This document shows, piece by piece, positions 1 to 10,600 of a stretch of 39,195 nt of DNA. The translations under genes were made by a program, and so were the position numbers. How positions within the stretch are numbered: the stretch's first letter is position 1; the number at the start of each line of letters is the position of its first letter. Origin of the DNA: an uncultured bacterium (lineage in GTDB: Bacteria; Patescibacteriota; Minisyncoccia; Phycocordibacterales; UBA9973); the NCBI GenBank assembly GCA_903869825.1, contig CAIQAL010000033.1, forward strand, positions 1 through 39,195. The letters are read 5' to 3'. The notes below the pieces were generated by a model. The model searched no databases. It was not told the origin of the DNA and worked only from the letters and a program-made list of their open reading frames with translations.

Positions 1-57
1 ATTATTAATTAATAATTTTTATAAGACCTAAAAGGAGTATACCATACTATGAAAAAA

Positions 58-66
58 TGTTATACT
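58..66 (+). promoter_or_regulatory. Extended -10 promoter for the DsbA-like gene
   Basis: TG-T-TATACT is an extended -10 element; the same TGTTATACT occurs before gatC. No good -35 is visible 17 nt upstream. An inverted repeat (GAGTATA at 35-41, TATACTC at 61-67) overlaps it, and a possible opposing TATACT lies on the minus strand near 36-41. Transcription would start near 73 and give a leader of about 68 nt. Inferred from sequence only. Confidence 0.4.
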
Positions 67-83
67 CTCGATATTACAAAAAG

Positions 84-122
84 GCCCGACTGTCGCCCGG
101 GCAGACCTCAGCCAACGGCTGA
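84..122 (+). other. Two tandem hairpins in the 5' leader of the DsbA-like gene
   Basis: GCCCG (84-88) can pair with CGGGC (98-102). Directly after it TCAGCC (108-113) pairs with GGCTGA (117-122) around an AAC loop. Both are GC-rich in an AT-rich spacer and lie between the putative promoter and the start codon at 141. They could stabilise the leader, attenuate transcription or mask translation signals. No T-tract follows the second hairpin, so it is not an ordinary terminator. Confidence 0.35.
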
Positions 123-140
123 ATAACAAACATTATAAAT

Positions 141-842
141 ATGGAAAATAAAATAAATACAAGCCAGATTGCCGGGGCAATTCTAATCGTAGGAGTGATT
201 ATTGCAGGGGCAATTCTACTTCGAGGGAAAACACCATCCGTCCAACCGACTACAGACAAAAATCAGGCTGCAAATATTCAGACAGCTCCAATCATAGCCC
301 CGGTGTCGGCCCAAGACCACACTCTTGGTAATCTAAATGCAAAAGTTACCATAGTAGAATACGCTGATTTTCAGTGCCCTTTTTGTGGAAAATTCTATAA
401 AGAAACAGAGCAACCAATCATTAGTCAATACGTGAACACCGGAAAGGTTCAACTTGTTTATCGGGATTTTGCATTTTTAGGGGAAGAATCAATTGACGCC
501 GCAGAAGCAAGCTGGTGCGCTGGAGACCAAGGCAAATATTGGGAATACAACAACTACCTTTTCACTCATCAGAATGGAGAAAACAAAGGTGCCTTTTCTG
601 TTCCAAACCTAGAATCATTTGCCAAAGGACTCGGATTAAATACAACTACTTTCAATCAATGTCTTGAGTCTAAAAAATATGAAAAGGCAGTTAATGATTC
701 TACCACTGAGGCAGGACAAAAAGCGGGTGTTCAAGGAACCCCAAAAGGATATATCTTGGTAAATGGAAATATTGTAGAAACCATTGATGGAGCCCAACCA
801 CTAACCATAGTAGCCCCAAAGATAGAAGCTGCTTTAAAATAA
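141..842 (+). CDS. Membrane-anchored DsbA-like thiol:disulfide oxidoreductase
   Basis: The 233-aa protein begins with an uncleaved-looking signal anchor (residues about 9-29, Ile/Val/Ala-rich), then a linker, then a DsbA/thioredoxin-fold domain. The active site reads YADFQCPFCGKFY, a CPFC redox motif, and a later GVQGTPKGYI segment supplies the cis-proline (TP) loop. This fits the Thioredoxin_4/DSBA family, which forms or shuffles disulfides in exported proteins outside the cytoplasmic membrane. The gene stands alone on the + strand and ends at a strong hairpin terminator. A second DsbA-like protein with a CYDC motif is encoded at 29942-30886, so this genome has at least two such enzymes. The fold assignment is firm; the substrates are unknown. 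Confidence 0.9.
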   Translation: MENKINTSQIAGAILIVGVIIAGAILLRGKTPSVQPTTDKNQAANIQTAPIIAPVSAQDHTLGNLNAKVTIVEYADFQCPFCGKFYKETEQPIISQYVNTGKVQLVYRDFAFLGEESIDAAEASWCAGDQGKYWEYNNYLFTHQNGENKGAFSVPNLESFAKGLGLNTTTFNQCLESKKYEKAVNDSTTEAGQKAGVQGTPKGYILVNGNIVETIDGAQPLTIVAPKIEAALK

Positions 843-863
843 ATTTTATTGGTCACCTTAAAA

Positions 864-891
864 ATCCTCAGTCTTAGACTGAGGATTTTTT
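864..891. terminator. Bidirectional Rho-independent terminator
   Basis: ATCCTCAGTC (864-873) and GACTGAGGAT (877-886) form a perfect 10-bp stem with a 3-nt loop. Six Ts (886-891) follow on the + strand and an A-run (861-864) precedes, giving a T-run on the minus strand. It lies between convergent genes and can serve both the DsbA-like gene and rpoD. Confidence 0.85.
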
Positions 892-915
892 GTTGCAAAA
901 AATAAAAAATTTTAG

Positions 916-2130
916 TTAATCAAAGTAATTTTTTAATCTAGCAATTTTTTCATGTTGTCGGAGTTTCTCATGAACTTTTGCTTCAATCTGACGGATCCGT
1001 TCTCGTGTCACTTGAAATTCTTCCCCTACCCTCTCTAGAGTGTGTTGAATCCCGTCCACCAACCCATAACGCATTTCAAGAATTTTTCTTTCTTTTGGGT
1101 TCAGCTCGTTTAATACTTCTCTGATCTGGTCTGCTAAAATTCGGCGGGAAGATTCCTGGTCAGGACGTAAAATTTTATCATCTGGGATAAAGTTCTCCAA
1201 AGTTGATTTGTCATCATCATCTCCCACCGGCTGCTCAAGAGAAATTGTTTCTTGAGAAATATTTTCAATTGTGTGAATTTTTTCAACTGGCACTCCCATC
1301 TCGGTGGCAATTTCTTCTGAAAGTGGTTCGCGGCCCAAATCCTGTGAAAGCCTTCGATGAATTTGCTTATATTTTGAAATCGTCTCAACCATATGAACCG
1401 GGATACGGATTGTGCGGGATTGGTCAGCTAGGGCACGAGTGATAGACTGACGAATCCACCAAGTGGCATAGGTTGAGAATTTATAACCTTTTGTCCAATC
1501 AAATTTTTCAACCGCTTTAAATAAACCCAAATTACCTTCTTGAATCAAATCTAGTAAAGTTAGATTGGCACTGCGCCCAACATATTTTTTAGCGATAGAA
1601 ACAACTAACCGTAAGTTTGCCCTAGCAAGTAAATTTTTTGCTTCAATGTCTCCTTGCTCAATTCTTTTTGCTAAGTCTTTCTCGTCGCTTGCGTAAATCA
1701 AAGGATATTGCCCAATTTCTTTCAGATACATCTGGATTGAATCATGCATTGTGGACTTATTCAAATCTATTCCGTTTAGGTCATTGTCCAAATTAAGTAG
1801 ATTCCCCCCCTCTAATACATCGATTCCTGCCACGGTAAATTTTTCATAAAGTTCATCCAAAAATAAAATGTCGTTTTCAATATTAGGAAAAGTTTTGAGT
1901 ATTTCGTCGTAAGTAATAAAACCTCTTTTGTGTCCTTTGGCAACAAGTTCGTCCGCCAAACGGTTCAGTTCTTCGGTTTTTTTACTTCCGGTACCTGGTT
2001 TCTTCGCTGCTCCCTTTTTTACGATTTTCTTTTCAATCTTTTTTTTAAAAACTACTTTCTTTACTAATTTTTTCTTCTTAATATTTATCATTCCGCTTTT
2101 ACCTTTTTTTACTTTTATTTTCTTCTTCAT
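916..2130 (-). CDS. rpoD: Primary RNA polymerase sigma factor RpoD (sigma-70)
   Basis: The 404-aa protein has the sigma-70 domains in order. A Lys-rich extension (about residues 1-50) is followed by a region 1.1-like segment containing [13 protein letters not shown]. Region 1.2 contains [14 protein letters not shown]. Region 2 holds the signature [19 protein letters not shown] and the -10 melting segment [19 protein letters not shown]. Region 4 ends with the [21 protein letters not shown], which reads the -35 element. This is the housekeeping sigma that directs core RNA polymerase to promoters. It starts 11 nt after dnaG, so dnaG-rpoD is a two-gene operon like the classical macromolecular synthesis operon but without rpsU. 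The poly-Lys extension is the only odd part. No Shine-Dalgarno motif precedes the start. Confidence 0.97.
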   Translation of the reverse strand: MKKKIKVKKGKSGMINIKKKKLVKKVVFKKKIEKKIVKKGAAKKPGTGSKKTEELNRLADELVAKGHKRGFITYDEILKTFPNIENDILFLDELYEKFTVAGIDVLEGGNLLNLDNDLNGIDLNKSTMHDSIQMYLKEIGQYPLIYASDEKDLAKRIEQGDIEAKNLLARANLRLVVSIAKKYVGRSANLTLLDLIQEGNLGLFKAVEKFDWTKGYKFSTYATWWIRQSITRALADQSRTIRIPVHMVETISKYKQIHRRLSQDLGREPLSEEIATEMGVPVEKIHTIENISQETISLEQPVGDDDDKSTLENFIPDDKILRPDQESSRRILADQIREVLNELNPKERKILEMRYGLVDGIQHTLERVGEEFQVTRERIRQIEAKVHEKLRQHEKIARLKNYFD

Positions 2131-2141
2131 ACTATTTAATA

Positions 2142-3908
2142 CTAACTTTTAATGCGACCACTCTTAATACATTGAATCTTATTATTAATTTCATTGATTT
2201 CGGTTAACACTTGGCTCGATTTCTCCTTGTCTTTCTCAGTTTCTGCAAGATGTAATTCCATCATTTTTTTGAACAATTCTTCTTTCAAAGACTCTTCTTT
2301 AAGATTCCCCAACAGCTCTAGAACATCCTTTCTTAAATCAACATCTTCTCCGTAAAAAACTTCTGCTTCAAAAATCAAATCTTCACTATTATCTTTTGTT
2401 TTTTCTAAAATTTCGTCACAAGTCGTTTTTAAAATTTCAGCAAGTTCCTTTAAAATAGGCAAAACATCCAATAGTGGAGTAGTAACATTTTTTTGCCACA
2501 AAATAATCCCCAACAACCTTTTCTCTATATAATCTTTTCTAAATGTTTTATTACCAGACTCTTTCGCTATTTTTATTTCATTTTTTTCATATTTTGATTC
2601 CTGCTCCACTTTCTTTAAATCATTTTTTAAAGCTTCCTCGGGAATTTGAGTCTTATCACTAATCATTTTAATAAAATGTGCTTTTTCTATGGAGCTGTCT
2701 ATGGCGTCAACATACGGCAATATTTTTTCTTTTATTTCTCTTCCTATATATCTCGGATCTTTTTCGTTTTTATTTAATATTTTTTCTAATAAGAACTCTA
2801 TTATGTGTTTTGATGTTCTGATGGCTCCATGCCAAGAATCTGGTCCTTCTTTTGAAATTAAGTCCGCAGGGTCAACTCCGTCAGGCAAAGATGCTACTTT
2901 CACATCCATCCCAAGGGATAAGGCAATCTTACTGGCTCGACTGGAAGCATTTATCCCTGCCTTGTCGGCATCAAAAGCAAGAACAATGTTTGGAGAGAGC
3001 CGGCGAATTAATCCCAAATTTGAAACTACATTTTCTTTTGAAATGGTTGAATCAGTTAAGGCAGTTCCCGAAGTTGCCACGGTATTTCGAAACCCGGCTT
3101 GATGAGACAAAACTAAATCAAATTGCCCTTCGACTAGAATTGAAAAATTGTTTTTCCGAATTGATTCTTTCGCTTTATCGAGTCCATACAATATTGATGA
3201 TTTGGAAAAAATTTGAGTGTCGGGACTGTTAAGATACTTTGCCGATTTTCCGTCGTCGGTAAATAATCTGCCAGAGAAAGCGATAATTCTACCACCCGAG
3301 TCGGCAATCGGAAACATTATTCTGTCCCGGAACCGGTCGTAGTACCCCTTTTCAGTTTTTTTAGCTAAGCCGGCTTTCTCAAGATCAGTATCTGTGAATC
3401 CACGTTCCTTTAAATAAGAAAACAGCTCCCGCCAGTCATTTTTAGCAAAACCGATATTGAAATCTGTAATAGATGCGTCGGCCAATCCACGTCCTTTCAA
3501 ATATACTAAAACTTCTTTTTTTGTTAAAAGATTTTTCTTAAAAAAATCAGCTGCTTCTTTCATTGCTCGATAAAGTCTTTCTTTTTCACTTTCTTCTTCT
3601 TTATTGAATTTCTCTAACACTACTCCTGCCCGGTCCGCTAGAAGTTTTAGAGCTCCCTTAAAATCAAGTCCCTCAAACTCTTCAACAAAAGTGAAAATAT
3701 CCCCTTTTGCTCCACAACCAAAGCAATAATAACTCCCGCGGCCAGGTGAAACAAAAAATGACGGAGTTTTTTCATTGTGAAAAGGACACCGGGCTCTAAA
3801 ATTTGAACCGGCTTTATCTAGTTTCAGATAAGATTCAACAACCTCTTCAATCGAAAGCCGCTCCTTAATTTTTGTAACGGAAGAATTCATTCCGCTTTGG
3901 ATTTTCAT
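2142..3908 (-). CDS. dnaG: DNA primase DnaG
   Basis: The 588-aa bacterial primase makes RNA primers at the replication fork together with the replicative helicase. The N-terminal CHC2 zinc ribbon has C41, H44, C62 and C65 (CPFHNEK...[11 protein letters not shown]). The TOPRIM catalytic domain shows [18 protein letters not shown] and the acidic LAFDADKAG motif. The divergent Glu/Lys-rich C-terminus is the expected helicase-interaction region. Length is normal for the family. M1 (MKIQSG) and M7 ([12 protein letters not shown]) are both possible starts; M7 fits the family N-terminus just as well. It is the first gene of the dnaG-rpoD operon, 79 nt after rpoC. Confidence 0.96.
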   Translation of the reverse strand: MKIQSGMNSSVTKIKERLSIEEVVESYLKLDKAGSNFRARCPFHNEKTPSFFVSPGRGSYYCFGCGAKGDIFTFVEEFEGLDFKGALKLLADRAGVVLEKFNKEEESEKERLYRAMKEAADFFKKNLLTKKEVLVYLKGRGLADASITDFNIGFAKNDWRELFSYLKERGFTDTDLEKAGLAKKTEKGYYDRFRDRIMFPIADSGGRIIAFSGRLFTDDGKSAKYLNSPDTQIFSKSSILYGLDKAKESIRKNNFSILVEGQFDLVLSHQAGFRNTVATSGTALTDSTISKENVVSNLGLIRRLSPNIVLAFDADKAGINASSRASKIALSLGMDVKVASLPDGVDPADLISKEGPDSWHGAIRTSKHIIEFLLEKILNKNEKDPRYIGREIKEKILPYVDAIDSSIEKAHFIKMISDKTQIPEEALKNDLKKVEQESKYEKNEIKIAKESGNKTFRKDYIEKRLLGIILWQKNVTTPLLDVLPILKELAEILKTTCDEILEKTKDNSEDLIFEAEVFYGEDVDLRKDVLELLGNLKEESLKEELFKKMMELHLAETEKDKEKSSQVLTEINEINNKIQCIKSGRIKS

Positions 3909-3945
3909 AGATAAATATTTTTATAACTTTATAATGAACCTCCTC

Positions 3946-3967
3946 CCCCGCTCAGGAATGAACGGGG
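3946..3967 (-). other. GC-rich hairpin between rpoC and dnaG
   Basis: On the minus strand CCCCGTTC and GAGCGGGG pair over 8 bp (one G-U) around ATTCCT. No T-run follows; the next bases are GGAGGAGG, about 35 nt before the dnaG start and too far away to act as a normal ribosome site. It may be a processing or pause site that separates rpoBC from dnaG-rpoD expression. As a terminator it would be atypical. Confidence 0.4.
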
Positions 3968-3987
3968 AAAATAACTTTCTAGACTTC

Positions 3988-6900
3988 TTACTCCGAAACA
4001 ATCTCTTTACTCTTGAATCCAGTTCCAGCTGGAATTAATCGCCCGATAATTACATTTTCTTTTAATCCTCTTAGATAATCTACTCCACCCTTTACTGCGT
4101 TTTCTATTAAAACCCGATTGGTGTTTTGGAATGAAGCGGCAGAGAGCCAACTCTTGGTACGAAGGGATACTTCGGTAATTCCAAGCGCGACCGTGTCGCC
4201 TTTGGCTTCTTTCCCGCCGATGGCGGCAACTCTTACGTTTTCTTCAACCAGGGCAGTATTTTCTACGATGTCCCCGTTTGAGAAATTAGTTTCTCCTGAC
4301 TCTTTAATTTTTCTTCTGGAAAACATCTGACGAATAATAATTTCGGTGTGTTTGCGAGAAATAGAGGCACTTTGTAATTCATAAACTTTGTTTATTTCTC
4401 GAATGATGTATTCTTCCACCATTTCTTTGCCACCAAACTTGAAAATCTCCGCAATATCAGCCGAACCGTCTGTCAAAAGATCTCCTTTTTTCACTCGGTC
4501 ACCAACTTTCACAATTGGCATTCTTCGGAATGGTGCCAAGTATTCCATTTCATTTGATTTTCCGTCTGCTTTTGAATCAGATAATAATTTGATTATTTTT
4601 TCTTTTCCTTCCTTATCTTTAATTTCTATTATTTCTCCATCGGTCTCGGAAACAATCGCTGGATTTTTTGGAATACGTCTTTCAAAGATTTCTTCAACTC
4701 GTGGCAACCCAGTCGTAATATCTGTTCCTGCGACTCCTCCTGCATGGAAAGTTCGAAGAGTAAGCTGGGTTCCTGGCTCACCGATTGCCTGAGCGGCAAT
4801 AATCCCCACCGCTTCGCCTAAGGCAACCAAATGATTTCTCCCTAAATCAAGTCCATAACATTTCTGACAAATCCCATGCACTGTCTTACAAGTCAAAGGA
4901 GAACGAACAAATACTTCCGTAAATCCAGCTCCTTCAATATTATAGGCTTCTTCTTTGGTAACTAAAAATCCTTTTTTATAGAGAGTATTTCCATCTTTAT
5001 CTTTTAGGTCGCTGGCCAACACTCGTCCACGAATGTTCTTTGAAAGAGGAATCTCTATCCCGGAAATATTTTCTCTCTTTACGATTTTTCCTTCTTTTGT
5101 TCCACAATCTTCTTCAGTAATTACAACATCTTGTGCCACGTCTACCAATCTTCGAGTCAAGTATCCTGCTTTCGCAGTGTTGAGTGCAGTATCAGAAGCA
5201 CCTTTTCGAGCACCGTGAGTAGTAACGAAATATTCAATCGGAGAAAGCCCTTCTTGGTAACATGGAATAATTGGGAATTCCAAAATCTTTCCTTGGTTGT
5301 TTTGAATCAACCCTTTCATCCCGGTCATTTGAAGCAAACTCGTTATATCTCCTCTCGCTTTTGAAGTAAACAAATCATAAGTTGAACCGTTTTTATCGAG
5401 AGTTTTCGGTAATACTTTCTCCAATTCCTTTTTGGCCTGAGTCCAAATTTCAATAATTTTCTGATATCTTTCGTCTTCAGAAAGTAGCCCGTCGCTCCAT
5501 TCGGAAACAACTTTTTCTTCCAACTTTTTTGCTTCCGCAATAATCTTTGGTTTTTCTTCGGGAACTCTTACGTTGTCTATCCCCCAAGTAGTTCCGGAAA
5601 CAGTAGAATATTTGTACCCAAATTCTTTTATCTTGTCTAAGATTGGTGGAGTATTGTCGACTCCGTAATGCATGATAAGTTCATCTACCAAAGACGACAA
5701 TCTCTTTTGGGTCATTTCATCGCTGACATAAGCAAAATCACTAGGCAAGATACTATTGAAAAGAATTTTTCCGACAGAAGTATCAAACATCCCCTCACTG
5801 AATTTCTTATATTTTGGTGAATCAGTTGCCAATACTTTTATTTTTGCTCTCAGCGAGACAACTCCATAGTCGTAGGAAGTAACAGCGGCATTCGGGCTTG
5901 AGAAGTATTTCCCTTCCCCTGGCTCACCATCTACTGATTTAGTCATCCAATATGATCCAAGGACAATATCTTTTGAAGGATGCACTATCGGATCTCCATT
6001 TTGTGGTTTTAATAAATTCTTATTTGATGCCATTAATTCTCTTGCTTCCCATTGCGCTTCATCAGAAAGTGGGACATAGACTGCCATCTGGTCTCCGTCA
6101 AAGTCAGCATTAAAAGCCTGACAAACAAGTGGGTGAACCTGAATAGCGTTTCCTTCAATTAAAACTGGGTTGAAAGCTTGAATTCCAAGTCGATGCAAGG
6201 TCGGAGCACGATTTAAAAGAACGTATTTTCCTTTAATTACTTCTTCCAACATTGCCCAAACTTCTGGAATTTGCTCTTCAATCAATTTATTCGCTCCACG
6301 AATGTTAAAGGCAATTTCCGTCTGCAAAATTTTTGAAATCACAAATGGTCGAAATAGCTCAAGTGCCATATGCTTTGGAAGTCCACATTGATTTAACTTG
6401 AGTTGTGGTCCAACTACGATAACCGATCGGCCAGAATAGTCTACTCGTTTTCCAAGTAAGTTCTGACGGAAAAGTCCTTGTTTTGATTTCAAGTTATCGG
6501 AAAGCGATTTCAAGGCTCGCTTCTGGGATTGACTCATTGCAACACTATCGTTTTGTTTTGCGATAGAGTTATCGATAAGCGCATCAACCGCTTCTTGAAT
6601 AATTCTTTTTTCGTTTCTCAAGATTACATCTGGTGCGTTGATTTCCTTCAATTTTTTCAAACGATTGTTTCTATTTATTACTCGTCGATACAAGTCATTT
6701 AAATCGGAGGTTGCATGACGTCCACCATCAAGGGCTACCATTGGACGAAGGACAGGTGGAATAATTGGAATAGCGGTTAGAAGCATCCACTCTGGACGAA
6801 TATTGGCATAAATCATAGCTCGGATAAGCGAAAGCCTCTTTTGGAGTTTTTCTTTTTCAACGATACTTGCTTTCTCAAGCATCGCTTCCGTATGAACTTT

Positions 6901-7590
6901 AAGTTTATTCAAATCAAGATTTTTGAAGATTGAATAGATTGCTTCCGCTCCAATATTTGCTTCAAAACATGTTCCGTATTTCAAAGAATAATGGTGAAAG
7001 GAAATTTCATTCAAAACTTTTCCTTCATAAATTTCACCAATTTCTTTTTTGGTGCTCGATAAAAGCGCCTTTAATTTTTCTTTTGTTTCTTCATCAGTGG
7101 TGTTTTTTACTTTCGCTTTGTATTCTTTTTCCAAATTCTGGATAACGATATCTTTTTCTTCTTCGTAAACTTTCGTAATGATATAACCTGCAAAGTAAAT
7201 GACCTTCTCAAGATCTGAGACGGAAATATTGAGGAGAATACTCATTCGAGACGGCACCCCTCGTAAAAACCAAATATGAGCAACTGGAGTCGCGAGTTCA
7301 ATATGACCCATTCTCTCTCTTCGAACAATCGAGCGAGTAACTTCTACTCCACATTTTTCACAAATAATATCTTTGTATCTGATTCGGCGATATTTTCCAC
7401 AATAACATTCATAGTCTTTTTCTGGTCCGAATATCTTTTCGTCGAACAATCCCCCTCGTTCCGATCTTCCTGTACGATAGTTTATTGTTTCCGGTTTGGT
7501 GACCTCTCCATAAGACCATTCTCTAATTTGTTCCGGTGACGCAAGTTTTAGCGTAATATGATCAAATTCTGTTGTGTTTAAAGTTTTCAT
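3988..7590 (-). CDS. rpoC: DNA-directed RNA polymerase subunit beta'
   Basis: At 1200 aa it is of the compact bacterial type without large lineage insertions. The N-terminus carries the zinc ribbon CYCGKYRRIRYKDIICEKCG. The catalytic Mg-binding motif NADFDGD lies at residues 494-500 (D496, D498, D500). Further on are the bridge-helix and trigger-loop regions (GEPGTQLTLRTFHAGG) and a second Cys cluster (CKTVHGICQKCYG). It forms the active site of core RNA polymerase together with RpoB. It starts 21 nt after rpoB and is cotranscribed from the promoter at 10945-10972. Confidence 0.98.
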   Translation of the reverse strand: MKTLNTTEFDHITLKLASPEQIREWSYGEVTKPETINYRTGRSERGGLFDEKIFGPEKDYECYCGKYRRIRYKDIICEKCGVEVTRSIVRRERMGHIELATPVAHIWFLRGVPSRMSILLNISVSDLEKVIYFAGYIITKVYEEEKDIVIQNLEKEYKAKVKNTTDEETKEKLKALLSSTKKEIGEIYEGKVLNEISFHHYSLKYGTCFEANIGAEAIYSIFKNLDLNKLKVHTEAMLEKASIVEKEKLQKRLSLIRAMIYANIRPEWMLLTAIPIIPPVLRPMVALDGGRHATSDLNDLYRRVINRNNRLKKLKEINAPDVILRNEKRIIQEAVDALIDNSIAKQNDSVAMSQSQKRALKSLSDNLKSKQGLFRQNLLGKRVDYSGRSVIVVGPQLKLNQCGLPKHMALELFRPFVISKILQTEIAFNIRGANKLIEEQIPEVWAMLEEVIKGKYVLLNRAPTLHRLGIQAFNPVLIEGNAIQVHPLVCQAFNADFDGDQMAVYVPLSDEAQWEARELMASNKNLLKPQNGDPIVHPSKDIVLGSYWMTKSVDGEPGEGKYFSSPNAAVTSYDYGVVSLRAKIKVLATDSPKYKKFSEGMFDTSVGKILFNSILPSDFAYVSDEMTQKRLSSLVDELIMHYGVDNTPPILDKIKEFGYKYSTVSGTTWGIDNVRVPEEKPKIIAEAKKLEEKVVSEWSDGLLSEDERYQKIIEIWTQAKKELEKVLPKTLDKNGSTYDLFTSKARGDITSLLQMTGMKGLIQNNQGKILEFPIIPCYQEGLSPIEYFVTTHGARKGASDTALNTAKAGYLTRRLVDVAQDVVITEEDCGTKEGKIVKRENISGIEIPLSKNIRGRVLASDLKDKDGNTLYKKGFLVTKEEAYNIEGAGFTEVFVRSPLTCKTVHGICQKCYGLDLGRNHLVALGEAVGIIAAQAIGEPGTQLTLRTFHAGGVAGTDITTGLPRVEEIFERRIPKNPAIVSETDGEIIEIKDKEGKEKIIKLLSDSKADGKSNEMEYLAPFRRMPIVKVGDRVKKGDLLTDGSADIAEIFKFGGKEMVEEYIIREINKVYELQSASISRKHTEIIIRQMFSRRKIKESGETNFSNGDIVENTALVEENVRVAAIGGKEAKGDTVALGITEVSLRTKSWLSAASFQNTNRVLIENAVKGGVDYLRGLKENVIIGRLIPAGTGFKSKEIVSE

Positions 7591-7611
7591 GTTTTTTTAT
7601 ATTATTAATTA

Positions 7612-10600
7612 TTATTCTCCATCAAAACCTTTTTCCAATTTCACATCTAAAGCAAGTCCACGAAGATAATTTAACATGACATTAAATGAAGCCGGTGAAT
7701 TTGGTGATTTGATAGGTTCATTTTTAATAATATGGTCAAATGTCTGAGAGCGACCCAAGATATCATCAGACTTAATAGTTAACATTTCTCGAAGAGTATA
7801 CGCGGCTCCATAACCTTCCAAGGCCCAGACTTCCATTTCTCCAAATCTCTGCCCTCCTCCTTGAGCTTTACCCCCAAGTGGTTGCTGGGTAATAAGGGAG
7901 TACGGTCCGATCGAACGCATATGGATTTTGTCTTCCACCATGTGATGCAATTTCAGCATATACATATATCCGACAGCTACATCCTGCCCAAAAGATTCTC
8001 CGGTTCTTCCGTCAAAAAGTTTTATTTTCCCATTTTCCGGTAATCCAGCTTTTTTTAATTCTTCTTTTATTTCGTCATGTCGTGCTCCCAAAAATGGAGG
8101 CACGATCGCTTGATAGCCCAAAGTGTTGGCAGCCATTCCAAGATGCATTTCCAAAATCTGTCCCAGGTTCATACGAGAAGGAACCCCGAGCGGTGACAAA
8201 ATAATATCAACGGGTGTCCCATCTGCTCCATAAGGCATATCTTCTTCCGGTAAGATTGTAGAAATAACTCCTTTGTTTCCGTGACGACCCGAGAGTTTAT
8301 CTCCGACTGAAATATTTCTAACTTGAGCAACTTCAATCACTATTTTTTTAATGATTCCTGCTTCCAAGGTATGTCCCAAGTCTCGGGAGAAAATTTTAAT
8401 TCCAATAATTCTCCCTCTTTTCCCGTGTTCCATTCGAAGCGAAGTATCTTTCACGTCACGTGCTTTTTCGGCAAATATTGAGCGAAGCAACCTCTCTTCC
8501 GGAGTAAGTTCCGTTTCCCCTTTCGGCGTAATTTTTCCTACTAAGATATCATTTTCTCGAACTTCGGCTCCGACTCGAACAATTCCGTCTTCATCAAGAT
8601 CTTTCAATTTTATTTCTCCAACGTTTGGAATATCTCGAGTGGTAATTTCAGGCCCAAGTTTGGTATCTCGAACAATACAAATAAATTCTTCCACATAAAT
8701 GCTGGTAAATTTACTTTTCTTTACTAGCCTCTCTGAGACAATAATGGCGTCTTCATAGTTTGAACCGGACCAGGACAAGAAAGCGACAAAAATATTTTGT
8801 CCGATTGAAACTTGTCCTCCCACCGTACTAGTAGTATCAGCCAAGACATCACCTTTCTTTATCTTGTCTCCCATATTAACTGATGGACGTTGGTGAAAGG
8901 CTGAAAAGTTGTTGTTCCGCAAGAAATTTATGAGCGGATAGGTTATTTCTTTTTTCCCTTTAACTACTACTTTTCTAGCATCCAAGTAAGTTACTATTCC
9001 TTCTTCTTCGGAAATTACCAATCGTCCTGAATCACGGGAAGCCAATTCTTCTATCCCTGTTGCAACAAGCGGAGCTTCTGGGCTCACACATGGCACCGCT
9101 TGCTTCTGCATATTACTTCCCATGAGTGCTCGATTTGCATCATTGTGTTCCAAAAAAGGAATCATCGAAGTAGCAATTGAAAATGCCTGGTTTGCGGCTA
9201 CGTCAATAAAATCAACTTCATCTCGAGAAACCATTCCTGGATTATTTTTGATTCTAGCTTCAACCATTTTTTCAGTGATCACTCCGTTTTCATCATAAGA
9301 AATTCCGGCATGAGCAATGTTACATTTTTCTTCATCAAGGGCATTCAAGTAGGAAATCTCCCCGGTAATTTTTGCATTTTTTACTTTTACGTACGGGGTT
9401 TCAATAATCCCGAAATCATTTATTCGAGAGTAAGTTGAAAGGTGGACGATGAGTCCAATGTTCGGCCCTTCTGGGGTATGAATCGGGCAAACACGCCCGT
9501 AGTGAGAAGGATGCACGTCACGCACTTCAAGTCCTGCCCGTTCTCGGGTTAAGCCTCCTGGGCCTAAAGCAGAGAGTAGACGAATGTGTTCCATTTCGGC
9601 CAAAACATTTTCTTGGTTCATAAACTGAGAAAGCTGGTTTGTGGTAAAAAATTCTTTAATTCGGGCCTGAAGAGGACGTTGATTGATAATTTGAACCGGC
9701 ATCGCTGTGTCAACATCGATAATTGACATTCGATCTTGAATATTTCTTTTGATTTGCATCATCCCAGTTCTAATTTTTTGTTGCAACATTTCCCCGACAA
9801 AGCGAACTCTTCTTTGTCCTAAGTGGTCGATATCATCCGATTTTGCTTGAGAATTATTATTTAAAGCAATAATATTTATTATTACAGTAAGTAGATCCTC
9901 CTTGGAAAGGGTTCGGCGAGCAAGTTCTACCTCCTCCATGTTTTTATCAAACCTTTTATTAAAACGGTATCGTCCCACCGGGGAAAGGTCATATCTCTCA
10001 GTAGTAAAAAGAGAATCAATATATTCTTTAGCATTATCGGCAGTAGCCATATCACCATCCCTTAATCGTTTATAGATTTCTATATAAGCATCGTTCAAAG
10101 TTTTAGCAGTATCTTTCGCAAAGCAAGTTTTAATCGTTTCTTCTTGAATAGAATTACCTGAAAGCTCTTTTAGGATTATTTCGTCGGTATGGTACCCCAT
10201 AACCCGAAGCAAGGCAGTAACGGGGAATTTTCTCTTTTTGTCGATTCTAACATAGATTGTTCCATCAGCGTCAGACTCGATTTCAATCCAAACTCCTCGG
10301 GCCGGAATAATTTTTGCCCCAAAACATCTTTTTCCTTTTACTTCCGATTCGGTAAAGAAAAACCCGAAAGAACGTGCTAGTTGTGGTACTATCACCCTCT
10401 CGACTCCATTTATGATAAATGTTCCGTGTGGGGTCATTAAAGGAAGATCAGACATAAATATTTCTTGCTCCTTTATTGTTCCTAATACTTTATTAGTCAA
10501 CTTAACTCTTGCCTTTAATTGTCCCTGGTAGGAAATTTTATTTACTTTGGCATCGTTTTCGTTTGTCTTTGATTCTCCAAGAGAAAAAGAAGTAAATTCA

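Noticed and set aside
3946-3967. Rho-independent terminator after rpoC
   Set aside because: The hairpin is followed by GGAGGAGG rather than Ts, so I list it only as a hairpin.
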